A stretch of 47,271 nucleotides of DNA from Actinomycetaceae bacterium (GCA_030537615.1 JAUNVP010000019.1:1-47271), one strand, 5' to 3'. Counted from the first letter of the stretch, positions 22,172 through 30,024 are shown. Translations and numbers: made by a program. The notes: a model not told the origin generated them from the letters alone.

Positions 22172-22673
22172 GGTGTGGTGATGTTTGTTTTTGCCTGCTG
22201 GCGAATGGAATAGGGACAAGCGGTTAGCGACAAAGCGCAACCCGTAGGGCGGTGCCCGACAGTCGTGGAATAAATAACGTAGTGGTTTATGCCGCGAAAG
22301 CTGGCGGGTGCTGGTGCCGTGGCACTTGCGTGTCGGAGCGCGCTTGGCACAATGGCATGCCAGCAGAAAAAACACCCCAAGAAACGACTGGGGCCACGCT
22401 AAAAGCGTGGCCCTCGATGTGGGTAGGAGCGCTCACGAATGTGGGCGCTCGATATAGAAGATGCAACCCGCAGGGTTGTGCTGTGAACGGCTGTCCACAT
22501 GAGGCATGACTTAGGCGCGGGTGTTAGGCAGCATGACGTCATGGTGATTGTGGGCAGCCGGTGGGTTTGCCCACTGTGGGCAACACCAGGACACAACCGC
22601 CGCGTGTCCGTTGTCCACTATTGGGTAAACCCACCCCGCGCGATAGCGCGACACACGCCGCCCAACGGGCGGC
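22172..22673 (-). repeat. Duplicated leader module, copy B
   Basis: Direct repeat of 19243-19688, with an extra 56 bp at 22460-22515. The extra piece contains ACGGCTGTCCACATGAGGC, which is also found at 13970-13988 next to copy C. The module fills the gap upstream of the gene at 22119 on the minus strand, just as copy A fills the gap upstream of 19214. Confidence 0.9.
22560..22635. repeat. Long-hairpin repeat, copy B
   Basis: Same sequence and pairing as copy A: 14-bp outer stem, 9-bp inner stem, 6-bp apical stem. Followed by CGCGC-GATA-GCGCG and GCCGCCC-AAC-GGGCGGC. Confidence 0.85.
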
Positions 22674-22683
22674 GCGAGCGGGG

Positions 22684-22815
22684 TTACTTCTTTGGGTGGC
22701 GTGACCACCATGCGCAATAGAAGTACCAGATACTAGCCAGAATTATGTCGCGGTTGATTATCAATAGCCAGATGATGCCTGCAAGATCCACGAGCATCGC
22801 AGCGAGCTTGTCCAC
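22684..22815 (-). CDS. Small membrane protein (43 aa)
   Basis: GTG start with GAAAGGAAAGG 6 bases upstream on the minus strand. The peptide begins MDKLAAMLVDLAGIIWLL and continues with a second hydrophobic part (DIILASIWYFYCAWW) before a basic end (SRHPKK). It could be one long or two short membrane helices. It is too short for usual callers. It lies upstream of leader copy B and convergent with nothing; function unknown. Confidence 0.55.
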   Translation of the reverse strand: MDKLAAMLVDLAGIIWLLIINRDIILASIWYFYCAWWSRHPKK

Positions 22816-22959
22816 GTTATGCCTTTCCTTTCGGAGGCCGTTGTGCCGGAGTTGGCTATGGCCTCGTTTAGATAGCGCGGCAGAGCATCGCAGTAGCGCA
22901 CTTTGCGGATAAGCGGTGTTGTGTGGATCGCGTTTACGTGTCTTACCTTTTTACTTGGG

Positions 22960-23035
22960 CGTTCGGAAAACGACCGTTTTTCGAACGGTTGCAACATGCC
23001 GGCGGAATCGTACCGAAAACATCGTTCGAAAACTC
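22960..23035. other. res-like recombination site upstream of the resolvase
   Basis: An imperfect palindrome 22960-22987 has arms CGTTCGGAAAACG and CGTTTTTCGAACG (12 of 13 matching) around a 2-base centre. Two further half-site-like copies follow: CGTACCGAAAACA (23009-23021) and CGTTCGAAAACTC (23023-23035). Clustered copies just upstream of a serine resolvase are the normal layout of res subsites. Confidence 0.65.
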
Positions 23036-23067
23036 ACCTACAATTTCTGGTAGGGAGGTGGGTGGAA

Positions 23068-23616
23068 ATGACGGTTTACGGGTATGCGCGGGTATCGACG
23101 AAAGGCCAGTCGCTTGCACCGCAGCGCGTGGCGCTTCGGCAAGCGGGTGTGGAGCACTTGGTTGAGGAAAAGTTGTCGGGTGTGGCTGATTCTCGGCCCC
23201 AGTTGGCTCGCCTGTTAGACACGCTTGCACCTGGTGATACGCTGGTGGTGTATCGGCTTGATCGGCTTGGTCGCTCGTTGCCTCATTTGGTGTCTACTGT
23301 TGAGGACTTAGCGAATCGTGGCGTCTCGTTCCGGTCTTTGCATGAGAATGTGGATACGTCGAGTGCGAATGGCAGGCTGATGTTGGGGTTCTTCGCTCTG
23401 CTGGCACAGTTTGAGCGTGACCTGATTAGTGAGCGCACAAAAGCGGGCATGGTGGCGGCAGCGGCGCAAGGGCGTGCGCCTGGTCGGCCACGTGCTCTTG
23501 TAGGTGAGAAACTGGATGTGGCGCGGTCGTTGCGTGATCGAGGGTATTCGTATGCGGCGATTGCGCGGTCTTTGGGAGTGGCGAAATCTACGGTGGCTAC
23601 TGCATTAAACCCGTGA
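23068..23616 (+). CDS. Serine recombinase of the resolvase/invertase family
   Basis: A 182-residue recombinase of normal resolvase length. VYGYARVSTKGQS places the catalytic Ser at residue 10; VYRLDRLGRS and the FFALLAQFERDLISERTKAG helix complete the catalytic domain; the C-terminal HTH is YSYAAIARSLGVAKSTVATAL. ATG 23068 has GGGAGG upstream; the longer frame from 22903 would be translated through the res site and is rejected. Resolvases of this size usually resolve plasmid multimers or transposition cointegrates, which fits a plasmid-derived element. It is too short to be a large serine integrase. Confidence 0.92.
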   Translation: MTVYGYARVSTKGQSLAPQRVALRQAGVEHLVEEKLSGVADSRPQLARLLDTLAPGDTLVVYRLDRLGRSLPHLVSTVEDLANRGVSFRSLHENVDTSSANGRLMLGFFALLAQFERDLISERTKAGMVAAAAQGRAPGRPRALVGEKLDVARSLRDRGYSYAAIARSLGVAKSTVATALNP

Positions 23617-23653
23617 GTCGCAGTTGTCGGGGCCGCTGGCTATAGTGGTTGGT

Positions 23654-23748
23654 GAGCGTGGGACGCGCTCATGATGGGGTTCGTTTTTGCTCTGCTGGCG
23701 AAATGTGTCCTTTCATTTGTTGGTGGCGTCCCGCGCTCGTTTTGTTTC
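23654..23748 (+). ncRNA. Candidate structured RNA with alternative stems
   Basis: GAGCGTGGGACGC (23654-23666) can pair with GCGTCCCGCGCTC (23726-23738; 12 of 13) followed by TTTTGTTT, a terminator-like closure of an 85-base hairpin. The same left arm can instead pair locally through GAGCG with CGCTC (23665-23669). A TATAGT -10-like hexamer (23641-23646) lies just upstream. It precedes the small gene at 23838 and could be a copy-control RNA or attenuator; evidence is structural only. Confidence 0.4.
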
Positions 23749-23837
23749 CTCGGAGTGTGCTCATAGGTTGGGGCGTGTGCGCGTAGTGGCCGACGTAGTG
23801 AGTGTAGGAGTCCTATTCGATAAGGAGAGACACATTC

Positions 23838-24122
23838 ATGACCGAGATTAATGTCGATGCACTACGTAACACGATTCATGAGGCGATGGCACAGCGCTTG
23901 TCCACGGGTGAGGAATTGGCTGAGGCGGCGGGTGAGTTCTTGAAAGCGTCGGCGCGGTTTGTGGCCGCACACAATGAGGCGTTAAAAGCGGGGTGGACTA
24001 CGCGTGATTTGAAAGGGTTTCCTGATCCAACGAAGCCGGTGAAGGCAGCGGCACGACGTGCGGGAAAGCCACGGGCTAAGAAGCCAGCGCAAGCGGATAC
24101 GCCACCTGAGAATCATGAGTAG
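23838..24122 (+). CDS. Hypothetical small basic protein (94 aa)
   Basis: A 94-residue protein. Residues 1-50 form acidic helices (VDALRNTIHEAMAQRLSTGE and following), and the C-terminal 30 residues are Lys/Arg/Ala/Pro-rich (KAAARRAGKPRAKKPAQ), like a nucleic-acid-binding tail. A clear AAGGAGAGA ribosome site precedes the ATG. No family is recognised. It is the last plus-strand gene of the element and is closed by a strong hairpin. Confidence 0.65.
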   Translation: MTEINVDALRNTIHEAMAQRLSTGEELAEAAGEFLKASARFVAAHNEALKAGWTTRDLKGFPDPTKPVKAAARRAGKPRAKKPAQADTPPENHE

Positions 24123-24127
24123 CTAGG

Positions 24128-24170
24128 GACGACTAAGGGGGAACGCAAAGTGCGTTCCCCCTTAGTCGTC
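24128..24170. terminator. 20-bp perfect hairpin between convergent genes
   Basis: Arms 24128-24147 and 24151-24170 (core CTAAGGGGGAACGCA and its complement) pair over 20 bp around a 3-base loop. It lies between convergent genes and is probably a bidirectional transcription barrier, although no T run follows. Confidence 0.75.
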
Positions 24171-24404
24171 TATTACAAGCGCGGGGTGGGGGTGTGGGTG
24201 AACTCGGTCGAGTTTAGTTTGGGGGGGGGCACTTGCGCGTCGGGTGTCGAATACGGCAGATAGGCCGCCCCAACCACTGTACCGAGCGAGCACTTGCTGC
24301 TCGTCGGCAGTGGCGGGACGGCCATTAAGAGATTTAAGGGTCTGGATCGCGGCGATGTTCGCATCAATGCGCGCGGCAACACCAGCGGGAGAATCAGCGT
24401 CTAG
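24162..24404 (-). pseudogene. Fragment of a large mobile-element DNA methylase/helicase
   Basis: The last 80 residues of a minus-strand frame carry IDANIAAIQTLKSLNGRPAT and EQQVLARYSGWGGLSAVFD. These match the start of the very large N6-adenine methylase/helicase proteins of conjugative elements and phages (ANLxAIxLLKxL, LxRYxGWGGLxxVFD). Here the frame stops soon after, instead of continuing for more than a thousand residues. A run of nine G (24221-24229) lies at the breakdown point. It overlaps the stop codon of the upstream 259-residue gene. The frame is open upstream to 25211 only as an antiphase reading of that gene. Confidence 0.6.
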
Positions 24405-25180
24405 GCTTGGTCGCCATTGTTGAGCTGGCGGTACTCGATCAGCCAGGCCGGTGTGGTGTCCTCGGGTAGTGTCTCGAATCCGATCTCGGTCGCCAGGAGC
24501 GCTACTGCTTGCTTCACTGCTTGGTCTGTCAAGAGGAAGGCTTGCAGAGCTGGTGAGTCCATGCTGGCGGCGCGAAGAATTTTCAGTATGTCCTCCATCG
24601 TGATGTGTGGTTCTGTCAGATCCCACATCGCTGTATCCAAGGGTAGGAACGGATCCAGAATCACCTGTGTCACGTAGTTGTCGATCATCGGCTGAACGAA
24701 CCAGTCCCACTGTTCGATCAGGCTCTGTTTGTCCAGTGGATACGGGGTCGATTCCTCGAAGTAGATCGGGTTGTTCTCCTGCCACTGGTATGGGCCGATT
24801 TCCCCGATCTCGTTGCTGTCGAGGATTTGATCCCACTGGTTCAGTAGCGTCATTACTTGGGGTTTGACGTGGGTGGGGTTGTGTTTGGCCCAGTGCGTCC
24901 AGAATTGTCGATTGATGTCCCTTTGCTCGCTCTCGCTCAGCGAGGTTGGCATGGCCAGTTCCTCTGCTAGGCATTGCTGGGCTTTGAGTGCTGCTACGTC
25001 CTCCAGGTAGTTGCCCGTCATAGTTGGTGGAACCATTTGCTGACTGATCTGGGCTTGTTCGTCCTGTACCATCGCGTGATAGTCGCTGACCCACTTGGCT
25101 CTGTCGGCTTCGCTGGCTTGTATCCACGCTAAGGGGTCGGACTGCTGGAGTAGTTTCTCGATGGTCTCGTACAGAATCAT
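24401..25180 (-). CDS. Hypothetical protein (259 aa), acidic and Gln/Trp-rich
   Basis: A 259-residue soluble, acidic, helical protein (MILYETIEKLLQQSDPLAWI start; many Q, W and D). No family is recognised. ATG 25180 follows AGGAG by 7 bases, and the composition is globular, whereas the competing longer frame (25211-24162) is low-complexity over the same bases, so this frame is preferred. In mobile elements a gene of this kind may precede the large methylase/helicase gene, and here the remnant of such a gene overlaps its stop. Confidence 0.65.
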   Translation of the reverse strand: MILYETIEKLLQQSDPLAWIQASEADRAKWVSDYHAMVQDEQAQISQQMVPPTMTGNYLEDVAALKAQQCLAEELAMPTSLSESEQRDINRQFWTHWAKHNPTHVKPQVMTLLNQWDQILDSNEIGEIGPYQWQENNPIYFEESTPYPLDKQSLIEQWDWFVQPMIDNYVTQVILDPFLPLDTAMWDLTEPHITMEDILKILRAASMDSPALQAFLLTDQAVKQAVALLATEIGFETLPEDTTPAWLIEYRQLNNGDQA

Positions 25181-25378
25181 TGGTAGTCTCCTGATCGTCT
25201 AGGTTTACCAAAGGGTTTTTCGGGGGAGGGTTGGAGTATTTGTGAGATGGCGAACTTCAGATGTGAGTTCCCGATGGAGTTCCTTTATTGCTAATTCGAT
25301 AGATTCCTGACGTATAACACGGTTGGTCTTGCGACGATAGAGGTCGAAGCTAGGGCACAGGCATGCATGAATCGTGGT

Positions 25379-25870
25379 TTACCGCCGTCCGCTGAACATG
25401 CTGGCTGCTTGAATGAAGAACAGTGCGATACCGAAGGTCAAAAGAATAAGAAAACCGATGTAGAAGACTTTCCACGCCCGGTATGACACGAGTTTGAACG
25501 CTGGGCCTAGGTTTTCTATTGACCACGGATATGGCAGATTCACGATGGTTGGGATCAAAGCAAGTGCGTAGCAAAAGCTAATAATGGTCACGATTATCGG
25601 CACCGCGACTAAGCCTGTCAAGGCGTAAAGAGCCATCGGTATGACCACAATGGTTGGAATCCACAAAGTCCCGATACCGACCAAGGTCGCTACCGCTAGT
25701 CGCAAGCCTTTATTAGGCTGGAACACAGGCGCGTATGGGATGCCGCTGTAATAGTAAGCGGGACTTGGTCGTTGAAATGGTATCGATCCGTAGTAAGGAG
25801 AAATAGGGGCGGTTACTTGCGTGTGTGGCAGATAATTTCTCGGCGGCATTGGGCCCCTATACGCTGTCAT
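25379..25870 (-). CDS. Hypothetical membrane protein (163 aa)
   Basis: The N-terminal 60 residues are Pro/Tyr-rich (MTAYRGPMPPRNYLPH and SPAYYYSGIPYAPVF), followed by hydrophobic helices at about residues 62-88, 92-112 and 132-155. This tail-plus-helices layout resembles small actinobacterial membrane proteins with proline-tyrosine-rich cytoplasmic ends. ATG 25870 is chosen for GGAGG at 8 bases; the frame from 26011 adds a region without such a site. The 198 bases between its stop and the gene at 25180 show nothing convincing. Confidence 0.65.
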   Translation of the reverse strand: MTAYRGPMPPRNYLPHTQVTAPISPYYGSIPFQRPSPAYYYSGIPYAPVFQPNKGLRLAVATLVGIGTLWIPTIVVIPMALYALTGLVAVPIIVTIISFCYALALIPTIVNLPYPWSIENLGPAFKLVSYRAWKVFYIGFLILLTFGIALFFIQAASMFSGRR

Positions 25871-26211
25871 AACGACCTCCAGTAAATGGCTATCGGCGGA
25901 GTGTTCGCGCCCTTGATGTGCTTGAAGCTGTTGTCTCGGCGATTGATTACTCATGGTATTGGCGGCCACCGACATCTGAAGTTGGAGCATGTAACCGAGG
26001 GCGAAATACATCGATAGTTAAATCCGATTAAAACGTCCGCAGTAGTTGGAACAAATGATCTAGTTACATACACGTAGCGCGTGGGCCTGCCGAAAGCGCC
26101 CTATCGTGCAGGGCCCACGCGCTGTAATGAGGATGCGATGCTGCTAAATACTGACTGGAATGGCTTAGTCGAGTCGGTGAATATGCAATTCGAGAGCGTG
26201 CATCGTGTGGT
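25871..26211. other. Intergenic region with a large hairpin (26076-26123)
   Basis: No credible gene. AGCGCGTGGGCCTGC (26076-26090) pairs with GCAGGGCCCACGCGCT (26108-26123) with one bulged base, leaving a 17-base loop. It lies 89 bases past the last gene of the sugar operon on the minus strand and may act as its terminator, although no T run follows. The GGGCCCAC core also occurs at the end of tRNA-Lys, but the match is too short to call an attachment site. Confidence 0.5.
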
Positions 26212-27240
26212 TTAGACAAGCCCAGTTGAGACTGGCTCACCACCTCGATCGGCTGAAGAAATAGCAGCTTCGACAATTGCGGATGTCCGCAAACCAGATT
26301 GGCCGTCTGGTTGCGGCGCACTGCCGGTACGGATGCCCTCCAAAAATGTATTGAGAAGGATCTCGTCAGTGTTGACTCCGAAATCGTAGAATAACGATGA
26401 TGATTCGCTAAAACCAGTTGCTGCATGCGAGAAGGGAGCAATACTCGCGATGTTGCGATCGGTAACTAAATCGAGCGTTACTCCGCCCCATGTCGGATAG
26501 TTATCGGGTACGGACCACGAGCAATCAACAACGAGAGTTACTCCGGAGTCATACGTAATGTGTACGAATCCACCGGTCTCAGTAAGAACATCAGGCTTAT
26601 CTCGGTGGAGAATTCTATTCCCCACTGCTCGAACGGAGATGGGGGTCGCGCCGGTCAAAGCATCGAAAAGATCTGCAACATGGACGGTGTGGTCAACGAT
26701 GCAACCGCCACCGGCAAGCTCAGGATCACAGAACCAGGCTCGAGCTTCTACCGGGATACGACCGTTATTCGATCCTGAAACGGTTAGAAGTTCCCCAATT
26801 TCATCAGCCTCGTAAGCTTGTTTGAGGGCAAGGAAATCGGGAGAGAACCGAACTGGATACGCCACCATGAGGATTACGCCAGCATCTTCACATGCTTGGA
26901 TCATTGCTCGGGCATCGGCAACGGTTGTAGCCATGGGCTTTTCGCAGAGGACGTGACATCCTTTAGCGGCTGCCAGTTCAGTTAGTTCTCGATGTTTGGT
27001 GTTTTCAGAACAAATGACGACGGCATCCAGATCGTTGTCGAAAAGTTCCTCATACGTGGAGCAATACGTGCCTCCAATGGACTCGGCGAATGGAGCACCA
27101 CGAGAATTGTCGCCTTCTCTAGCATCCGGATCCGAGCAGTAAACATCGACTCTGGGATTGGACGATAGTAGCGAGAGATAGGAGCGTGCATGGACGTGAG
27201 CAAAAGACATGACGCCGACGCGTAGGGTGTTTTCTATCAT
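26212..27240 (-). CDS. Gfo/Idh/MocA-family oxidoreductase (third in operon)
   Basis: A 342-residue NAD(P)-dependent sugar dehydrogenase of the Gfo/Idh/MocA family. EKPMATTVADARAMI at about residue 95 carries the conserved Lys-Pro of the active site, and AGGGCIVDHTVHVADLFDAL the catalytic-type His region. The dinucleotide motif, however, reads GVMSFAHVHARSY instead of GxGxxG, so cofactor binding may be altered. ATG 27240 with CTGGAG upstream is used; the TTG at 27261 would overlap the previous gene. It is the last gene of the sugar operon. Confidence 0.85.
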   Translation of the reverse strand: MIENTLRVGVMSFAHVHARSYLSLLSSNPRVDVYCSDPDAREGDNSRGAPFAESIGGTYCSTYEELFDNDLDAVVICSENTKHRELTELAAAKGCHVLCEKPMATTVADARAMIQACEDAGVILMVAYPVRFSPDFLALKQAYEADEIGELLTVSGSNNGRIPVEARAWFCDPELAGGGCIVDHTVHVADLFDALTGATPISVRAVGNRILHRDKPDVLTETGGFVHITYDSGVTLVVDCSWSVPDNYPTWGGVTLDLVTDRNIASIAPFSHAATGFSESSSLFYDFGVNTDEILLNTFLEGIRTGSAPQPDGQSGLRTSAIVEAAISSADRGGEPVSTGLV

Positions 27241-27257
27241 TGTCGTCTCCAGATCTC

Positions 27258-28211
27258 TCAAATACGAATGGGTCGACCGGTCGTGATCGACTTGATGGCG
27301 GCTTCGGCAAGTTCGACAGCGTGGGCTCCATCTTGAGACGTCACTCGAGGCGAGCCGTTTTCTTGTATTGCTGAAACGAATTCTGCGATTTGCAGAGCGT
27401 ACGGGTCATCTCCAGTTGAAAGAGGCACAACATGGGCGGATTCTCGATCCGTACCGTTCAAAGTGACAAAGGGATCATTGAACGAGTCGTAGCTCATGAA
27501 CCCCTTATCTCCGGCAACGTGATAACTGGTGCAGAATTGGGTTTCCAGCGCCCCCCAGAGACCGCGGATATGAGACAAAGCTCCTCCCTCGTGGGTCAGG
27601 ATGCAGTGGGCTGCGGCAATCTTCGTATCCACGGTTTGTCGTTCTACCTGAGACGCGAATATTTCACGCACCGGACCTGCTAGCCAGACTGCTTGGTCAA
27701 AGTCATGAATCATGAGATCCATGACTAAACCTCCAGATCGTGATTCATCTTCAAACCATCGGGACCAGGAAGGAAAAGTTCCTGAACGGGTAAACCGGAG
27801 GGTTGCGAGTTGACCGAGTTTCCCTTCGTCCACAGCGTTTTTGAGCCGGACGTACGAAGGGAAGAAACGCACCACATGAGCGGGAAATAGTTTCACACCA
27901 TTATTACGTGCCGTGGTAATGAGGTCTTTTGCATCGACCGAATCTCGACAGAGGGGCTTTTCACAGATGACATGGACCCCTGCGTTGAGAGCATTTTTAG
28001 CAATCTCATAATGCGTGTCTGTAGGGGTGCATATATCTACGATGTCGGCCCACTGCAAGATTTCATCAAGAGTATTGAATTTCTTAATTCCGTGTTTTTC
28101 ACAAAAGGCATCCGAGTTTTCGAGCGCATAAATGCCGACATCACCATGCGGTAGAAGACCACTGATGTGGGCATTTGCCATTCTACCCGCACCTATAAGC
28201 GCAATTTTCAC
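27258..28211 (-). CDS. Gfo/Idh/MocA-family oxidoreductase (second in operon)
   Basis: A 317-residue member of the same family with a normal nucleotide motif (MKIALIGAGRMANAHISGL), the CEKPLCRDSVDA active-site Lys near residue 95, and the GGLVMDLMIHDFDQAVWLAG segment with the catalytic His near 180. Such enzymes oxidise a ring hydroxyl of inositol, hexoses or amino sugars. It follows the second permease by 15 bases. Confidence 0.9.
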   Translation of the reverse strand: MKIALIGAGRMANAHISGLLPHGDVGIYALENSDAFCEKHGIKKFNTLDEILQWADIVDICTPTDTHYEIAKNALNAGVHVICEKPLCRDSVDAKDLITTARNNGVKLFPAHVVRFFPSYVRLKNAVDEGKLGQLATLRFTRSGTFPSWSRWFEDESRSGGLVMDLMIHDFDQAVWLAGPVREIFASQVERQTVDTKIAAAHCILTHEGGALSHIRGLWGALETQFCTSYHVAGDKGFMSYDSFNDPFVTLNGTDRESAHVVPLSTGDDPYALQIAEFVSAIQENGSPRVTSQDGAHAVELAEAAIKSITTGRPIRI

Positions 28212-28226
28212 GGGTATTCCTTTCTA

Positions 28227-29078
28227 TCAGTTCTTTGCGCCGCTGAAAGCAAGACCGTCAATTACACGTCTTTGCATTACTAGGAATGCGATGAGTACGG
28301 GTGCCATCGCGAGTGTTGAGGCAGCCATCATCGTTGAGTAATCCGTTGCTGTACTTCCGGACAGGGTTGCAATGCCTACGGTAAGTGGCATTGATTTTGC
28401 TTGAGTTGTAACAATCAAGGGCCACAGCAAGTCATTCCAAGACCAGAGAATAGTTGCGATTGCTACGGCAGAAAGTGCGGGCTTCGCCAGAGGAAGCATG
28501 ATCTTAAAGAAGATCTGGACGGGATTTGCGCCATCAAGACGTGCCGCTTCTTCAAGTGACGCGGGCAGTGAAAGGAAGAACTGGCGCATGAGAAAAGTGC
28601 CAAAGGCAGAGAAAATTCCCGGTAGTGCCACTCCCCACATTGAATCAAGAAGTCCGAGTCCTTGAACAATCCGATACTGAGTGATGAGGTATGCCTGGCT
28701 CGGAACCATCAGAATTGCTAAGACGATTCCCAGCAAGAGTCCTTTGCCAGTGAACTTCATCCGAGCAAAAGCGTAGCCTGCGAGCGAACATAAAACTAGT
28801 TGCCCAAGAGTTCGAATAACCGTGATCCCGATTGAAAACCAAAGCTGGTGGAGGAACGGTATCTTCTTAAACACCTCGACATAGTTGTGCCACTGCATCT
28901 GATCGGGCCAAAACGATGGTGGCACCGATTGAATCTCATGGTTTGTAGATAGAGACATGATGATTTGCCAGGCAAAAGGCCACACCATCAGTAAAGATCC
29001 AATGATCAGTACAACATGTACCCAGAAATGACTCTCACGTACCCTCCGATGTTCGGGGGTCTGTTTACGTTTAAGCAT
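28227..29078 (-). CDS. Carbohydrate ABC transporter permease (CUT1, MalG-type)
   Basis: A 283-residue inner-membrane permease with six predicted helices and the EAA loop EEAARLDGANPVQIFFKIMLP near residue 190, the site of contact with the ATPase. The residues before the first helix (LKRKQTPEHRRVRESHFWVH) are basic and cytoplasmic. ATG 29078 overlaps the end of the partner permease gene. No ATPase is encoded in the operon, as is usual for actinobacterial CUT1 systems served by a shared MsiK. Confidence 0.93.
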   Translation of the reverse strand: MLKRKQTPEHRRVRESHFWVHVVLIIGSLLMVWPFAWQIIMSLSTNHEIQSVPPSFWPDQMQWHNYVEVFKKIPFLHQLWFSIGITVIRTLGQLVLCSLAGYAFARMKFTGKGLLLGIVLAILMVPSQAYLITQYRIVQGLGLLDSMWGVALPGIFSAFGTFLMRQFFLSLPASLEEAARLDGANPVQIFFKIMLPLAKPALSAVAIATILWSWNDLLWPLIVTTQAKSMPLTVGIATLSGSTATDYSTMMAASTLAMAPVLIAFLVMQRRVIDGLAFSGAKN

Positions 29079-30024
29079 AGGTCACCCATTTCTTTTGGGC
29101 CTTGAACTGAATCGCGGTGAGAATACCTACTATGAGTAGGATGATCATTGCAATAGCTGCAGCTAGACCCTTGTGATTAAGCTGGAAGCCCTCGTTATAG
29201 AAGAGGTAAACGAGTGTTCGAGATGAGGGCAATGCTGGGTTCTGGAGCCCCATCATTGCAAACAATAAGTCGAACATTTGGAAGCCGTTGATAGCTTGGA
29301 TAACCGTTAGGAAGAAAATCGAAGGCGTGAGCATCGGGACAGTTATAGAAAAGAACTGCCGACGAGGGCTCGCACCGTCGATTTCCGCGGCTTCATATAG
29401 CTCCGGAGAAATGTTTTTCAGCCCGGCGCTAAGAATGATCATGTTAAAGCCGATTGACGACCACAGGCCAACTATTGATACAGCGAAGATTGCCCATCCT
29501 GGTGTGGAAGTCCAATGGGGTGGATTGGTGATTCCAAACGACTTTAAAATATAATTGAGCACTCCAAAGTCGCCGTTATAGATCAGTCTCCATACCAGAG
29601 CTATTGCGGTAGGCATAGCGAGATAGGGCATAAAGAACGCTACGCGGTAAACCGCTGCGAACCGCAGTCCAGGTCGAGCAATGAGGGCTGCAAGCCACGT
29701 GGCGATTGGAACGCCGAGCAGGAGTACTCCGGTATAGATGAGTGTATTGAGGACGGAGAGCCACAGTTCTTGCTTGTTGAAGAGCGTGACGTAGTTTTCG
29801 ACGCCTACAAACTTCGAAGAGGTGCCGAAGGCACTCTGTTTGGTGAAAGAAATGTAGAAGTTGTCGAAAATTGGATAGATATAAAAAATGAAGACGCCAA
29901 TAAGTAGGGGTGTTACGAAGAGCCAAGGCCAGTAGCCATCTGAGGTTGATGAGCGCCGAGGGCGCGCATCAACGCGCCCTCGGCCTGCCCTACTCGAAGC
30001 GGTTATTCGAGTGGGGGTTGACAC
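29071..30024 (-). CDS. Carbohydrate ABC transporter permease (CUT1, MalF-type)
   Basis: A 317-residue permease with six helices after a basic N-terminus, and the EAA-type loop YEAAEIDGASPRRQFFSITVP near residue 225. It pairs with the downstream MalG-type permease. The start (30024) overlaps the stop of the binding-protein gene by one base, and its end overlaps the next permease start, so all three are coupled. Confidence 0.93.
   Translation of the reverse strand: MSTPTRITASSRAGRGRVDARPRRSSTSDGYWPWLFVTPLLIGVFIFYIYPIFDNFYISFTKQSAFGTSSKFVGVENYVTLFNKQELWLSVLNTLIYTGVLLLGVPIATWLAALIARPGLRFAAVYRVAFFMPYLAMPTAIALVWRLIYNGDFGVLNYILKSFGITNPPHWTSTPGWAIFAVSIVGLWSSIGFNMIILSAGLKNISPELYEAAEIDGASPRRQFFSITVPMLTPSIFFLTVIQAINGFQMFDLLFAMMGLQNPALPSSRTLVYLFYNEGFQLNHKGLAAAIAMIILLIVGILTAIQFKAQKKWVTYA

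Noticed and set aside
24162-25211. Long minus-strand frame of 349 codons
   Set aside because: Over 24405-25211 it is a low-complexity antiphase reading of the 259-residue gene, which has its own ribosome site. Only the last 80 codons look like a real protein fragment.
26076-26123. Right attachment site of the tRNA-Lys insertion
   Set aside because: Shares only GGGCCCAC with the tRNA 3' end; that is expected by chance within a GC-rich hairpin.
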